6,244 nucleotides of DNA. Origin: a bacterium. GTDB lineage: Bacteria; Bdellovibrionota; FAC87; UBA2466. The notes beneath the pieces were generated by a model. The model was given only the letters and a program-made list of their open reading frames with translations. It was not told the origin of the DNA and searched no databases. Shown here piece after piece: positions 4,831-6,244 of this stretch (the stretch's first letter is position 1; every line of letters begins with the position of its first letter). Where the stretch lies: NCBI GenBank assembly GCA_022842225.1, contig JALHPX010000190.1, positions 1 to 6,244 on the forward strand, given 5' to 3'. Both the position numbers and the translations under genes were made by a program.

Positions 4831-6244
4831 AAGATTTCGCGCATCTCTTTTTTCCTCCCTGGAGTGGCCTGCGCCGTCGCGATTATCGTCGCCATCGCAT
4901 GCACAGAGAATCGCCCCGACAACGTGCAAGTCTCCTTGAATTTTGATCTAGGCCGCAATCGCGGTCCTAATACCGCAGCTGACATGGATTGTTTTATCGT
5001 AAACGCTCGCGGGGAAAACACCGTCTCGACCTTTGGCGATAAGACGTTTAACGACGGCGTGACTGCCGCGTGCTTAAAGCTAGGCACCGTCTCTAGGGCG
5101 GCTACCGTCGCCGATGCCACTTCCAACGGAATCAAACTTCAGATCCGCCCTGGCAATGCCCGCACAATAGATGTCTTGGGATACAAAGGCGCTCTCGGCA
5201 CGCAATGTTCTGGAAAAGGCCTCTATGATCTTTTAAATCAAGCTTCCGCCTCTCTCTACCTGCTGGGAAGTGTCACGGCGGATTTGACGGCAGATAAGAC
5301 CATTTCCATTCCCAACTCCTACACCAGTTCTGTCGCCGATAGTGTGGCTGCTTGCAAAACCAGCGGCGGCAATTCCGGTGGCTACAACGCGAGCCTTTTT
5401 CACCACAATTTTTCTGGGAACGTGTTCACGCGCCTCAACTTCAAAGCAAAACACATTCACACGATCCGCAACATAGGTATGGACATGTACATCGGCGGCG
5501 AGTTTGAAGACGGCCACGGGCTACCCGGTGCCGACAACCTAATTATTTACGATACCTCCACTAGCACCTTTGCCGCTCCCGGAGTGCCTCTGAATGGACC
5601 CGTACGAGCCGTTGCAAAGATAGGCAGCAATCTCTATGTCGGTGGAGATTTTACCGACGCAGGTGGGAATGCCAACGCAGATCGTATTGCAATGTGGAAC
5701 GGCACCAACTGGGAGGCATTAGATCAGGGGATTCCATCGGGGTCAGTTACCGCTCTCGCTGCAGTTGGCACGAATCTCTATGTCGGAGGCACATTCGATC
5801 GCATCAACGCCAATACAAACTTGGGGTACTTTGCGCGATGGTATGAAGCGGGCTCGCCCCCCGCATGGCAAACAGCTGGAGGCGGAATGAGCGGCAACGT
5901 GAACGCTGTCAACACCCTCGCAGCCCACCTCTCCACGCTCATCATTATCGGCGGCGACTTCACCGACGTGGGCGGGAACAGCTTTGCCGATAACATCGCA
6001 CAATTTGATGATTCCACTGGCCTGTTCCAGTCTTTGGATCCTATGACGGGTCTCAATGGCCCTGTAGTTAGCGTGGTTTCAGATGGCACCAGCGTCTATG
6101 CCGCCGGGAGTTTTACGGATGCGGGTGGCAACGTGGCTTCCGATAAAATTGCAAAGTTCAACACTGGATGGTCACCCCTTCAAACCGGCCTTTCGTCCGG
6201 AGAGCCCCTCGTCCTCAGCTACAACGGAAGTCAATTTTTTCTCG
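4828..6244 (+). CDS. Lipoprotein with tandem propeller-like repeats, N-terminal part (cut by right edge)
   Basis: An open frame of 472 codons without a stop that continues past the window. Residues 1-25 form a lipoprotein signal peptide: basic start, a hydrophobic stretch and V-A-I-A-C, so C25 is the likely lipidated residue. T26 follows it, with no Asp at +2 to hold it in the inner membrane under the E. coli rule. An unrecognised domain follows (about 26-200) with four cysteines (55, 82, 127, 176) that could form disulfides. From about residue 219 come tandem repeats of 47-55 aa with the core '(L/V)Y(V/I)GG.FTDAGGN...D.IA.(W/F)N', starting near 220, 269, 317, 372 and 423, with a sixth beginning at the edge. 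Such repeats usually fold into a beta-propeller and are typical of large cell-surface proteins (Rax2-like/kelch-like). The ATG is preceded by GGGGG with only 3 nt spacing. Binding partner unknown. Confidence 0.82.
   Translation, partial: MKISRISFFLPGVACAVAIIVAIACTENRPDNVQVSLNFDLGRNRGPNTAADMDCFIVNARGENTVSTFGDKTFNDGVTAACLKLGTVSRAATVADATSNGIKLQIRPGNARTIDVLGYKGALGTQCSGKGLYDLLNQASASLYLLGSVTADLTADKTISIPNSYTSSVADSVAACKTSGGNSGGYNASLFHHNFSGNVFTRLNFKAKHIHTIRNIGMDMYIGGEFEDGHGLPGADNLIIYDTSTSTFAAPGVPLNGPVRAVAKIGSNLYVGGDFTDAGGNANADRIAMWNGTNWEALDQGIPSGSVTALAAVGTNLYVGGTFDRINANTNLGYFARWYEAGSPPAWQTAGGGMSGNVNAVNTLAAHLSTLIIIGGDFTDVGGNSFADNIAQFDDSTGLFQSLDPMTGLNGPVVSVVSDGTSVYAAGSFTDAGGNVASDKIAKFNTGWSPLQTGLSSGEPLVLSYNGSQFFL
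5485..6244 (+). repeat. Tandem protein repeats in the lipoprotein gene
   Basis: Five full copies and the start of a sixth, each about 141-165 bp, coding for the (L/V)Y(V/I)GG.F-type unit. Most copies differ at DNA level, but AATCTCTATGTCGG is identical at 5629-5642 and 5773-5786. The best-conserved protein segment is FTD(A/V)GGN, in copies two, four and five. Copy three (FDRINANTN) has diverged from that segment. Confidence 0.7.

Noticed and set aside
4782..5135. Minus-strand frame over the start of the lipoprotein gene
   Set aside because: The plus strand has an uninterrupted 472-codon frame with a lipobox and repeats, so the minus frame is a shadow.
5743..6089. Minus-strand frames within the repeat region
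   Set aside because: Antisense to the propeller-like repeats, with no independent evidence.

Overview
The window looks like chromosomal DNA from a Gram-negative bacterium with an outer membrane. It is densely packed, has roughly balanced GC, and four of its seven genes have recognisable export signals. The mix of YfgM-like and BamB-like envelope genes, small outer-membrane beta-barrels, and a lipoprotein with 'YVGGDFTDAGG' repeats resembles Bdellovibrionota (Bdellovibrio-type bacteria). That assignment is an inference from gene style; no rRNA or other phylogenetic marker is present.

Left half (1-3368, minus strand): four tightly packed genes are read leftwards and probably form one operon. 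In transcription order they are: a membrane-anchored YfgM-like periplasmic TPR protein; a BamB-like eight-bladed PQQ-type beta-propeller (gap 8 nt); a serine hydrolase of the class C beta-lactamase/S12 type (overlap 35 nt, TTG start); and the N-terminal third of Mpl, the murein-peptide recycling ligase (overlap 8 nt), which runs off the left edge. The adjacency of yfgM and bamB is as in Escherichia coli. The theme is envelope assembly joined to peptidoglycan recycling.

Middle (3369-3467): a 99-bp divergent intergenic region. A sigma70-like promoter for the minus operon (TTGAAA-17-TAGCTT) and one for the plus genes (TTGCCG-18-AATAAT) lie back to back, with 7 bp between their -35 boxes. The plus promoter lies so close to its gene that the transcript would be almost leaderless.

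Right half (3468-6244, plus strand): three exported proteins. These are a small, probably eight-stranded outer-membrane barrel (163 aa), a second outer-membrane barrel (248 aa), and a lipoprotein with tandem propeller-like repeats that is cut by the right edge. Between the two barrel genes is a perfect TATAAT -10 with no visible -35 box, an inverted repeat about 44 bp upstream of the predicted transcription start, and a second dyad centred on the -10. In front of the lipoprotein gene a 9-bp hairpin would bury both the Shine-Dalgarno sequence and the AUG.

No mobile elements, CRISPR arrays, tRNA or rRNA genes were seen, and no stretch over 300 bases lacks a gene. The protein-coding content is mostly recognisable. 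The less ordinary signals are regulatory (the start-codon hairpin and the dyad-decorated promoter), together with the coupling of a signal-less serine hydrolase to mpl.
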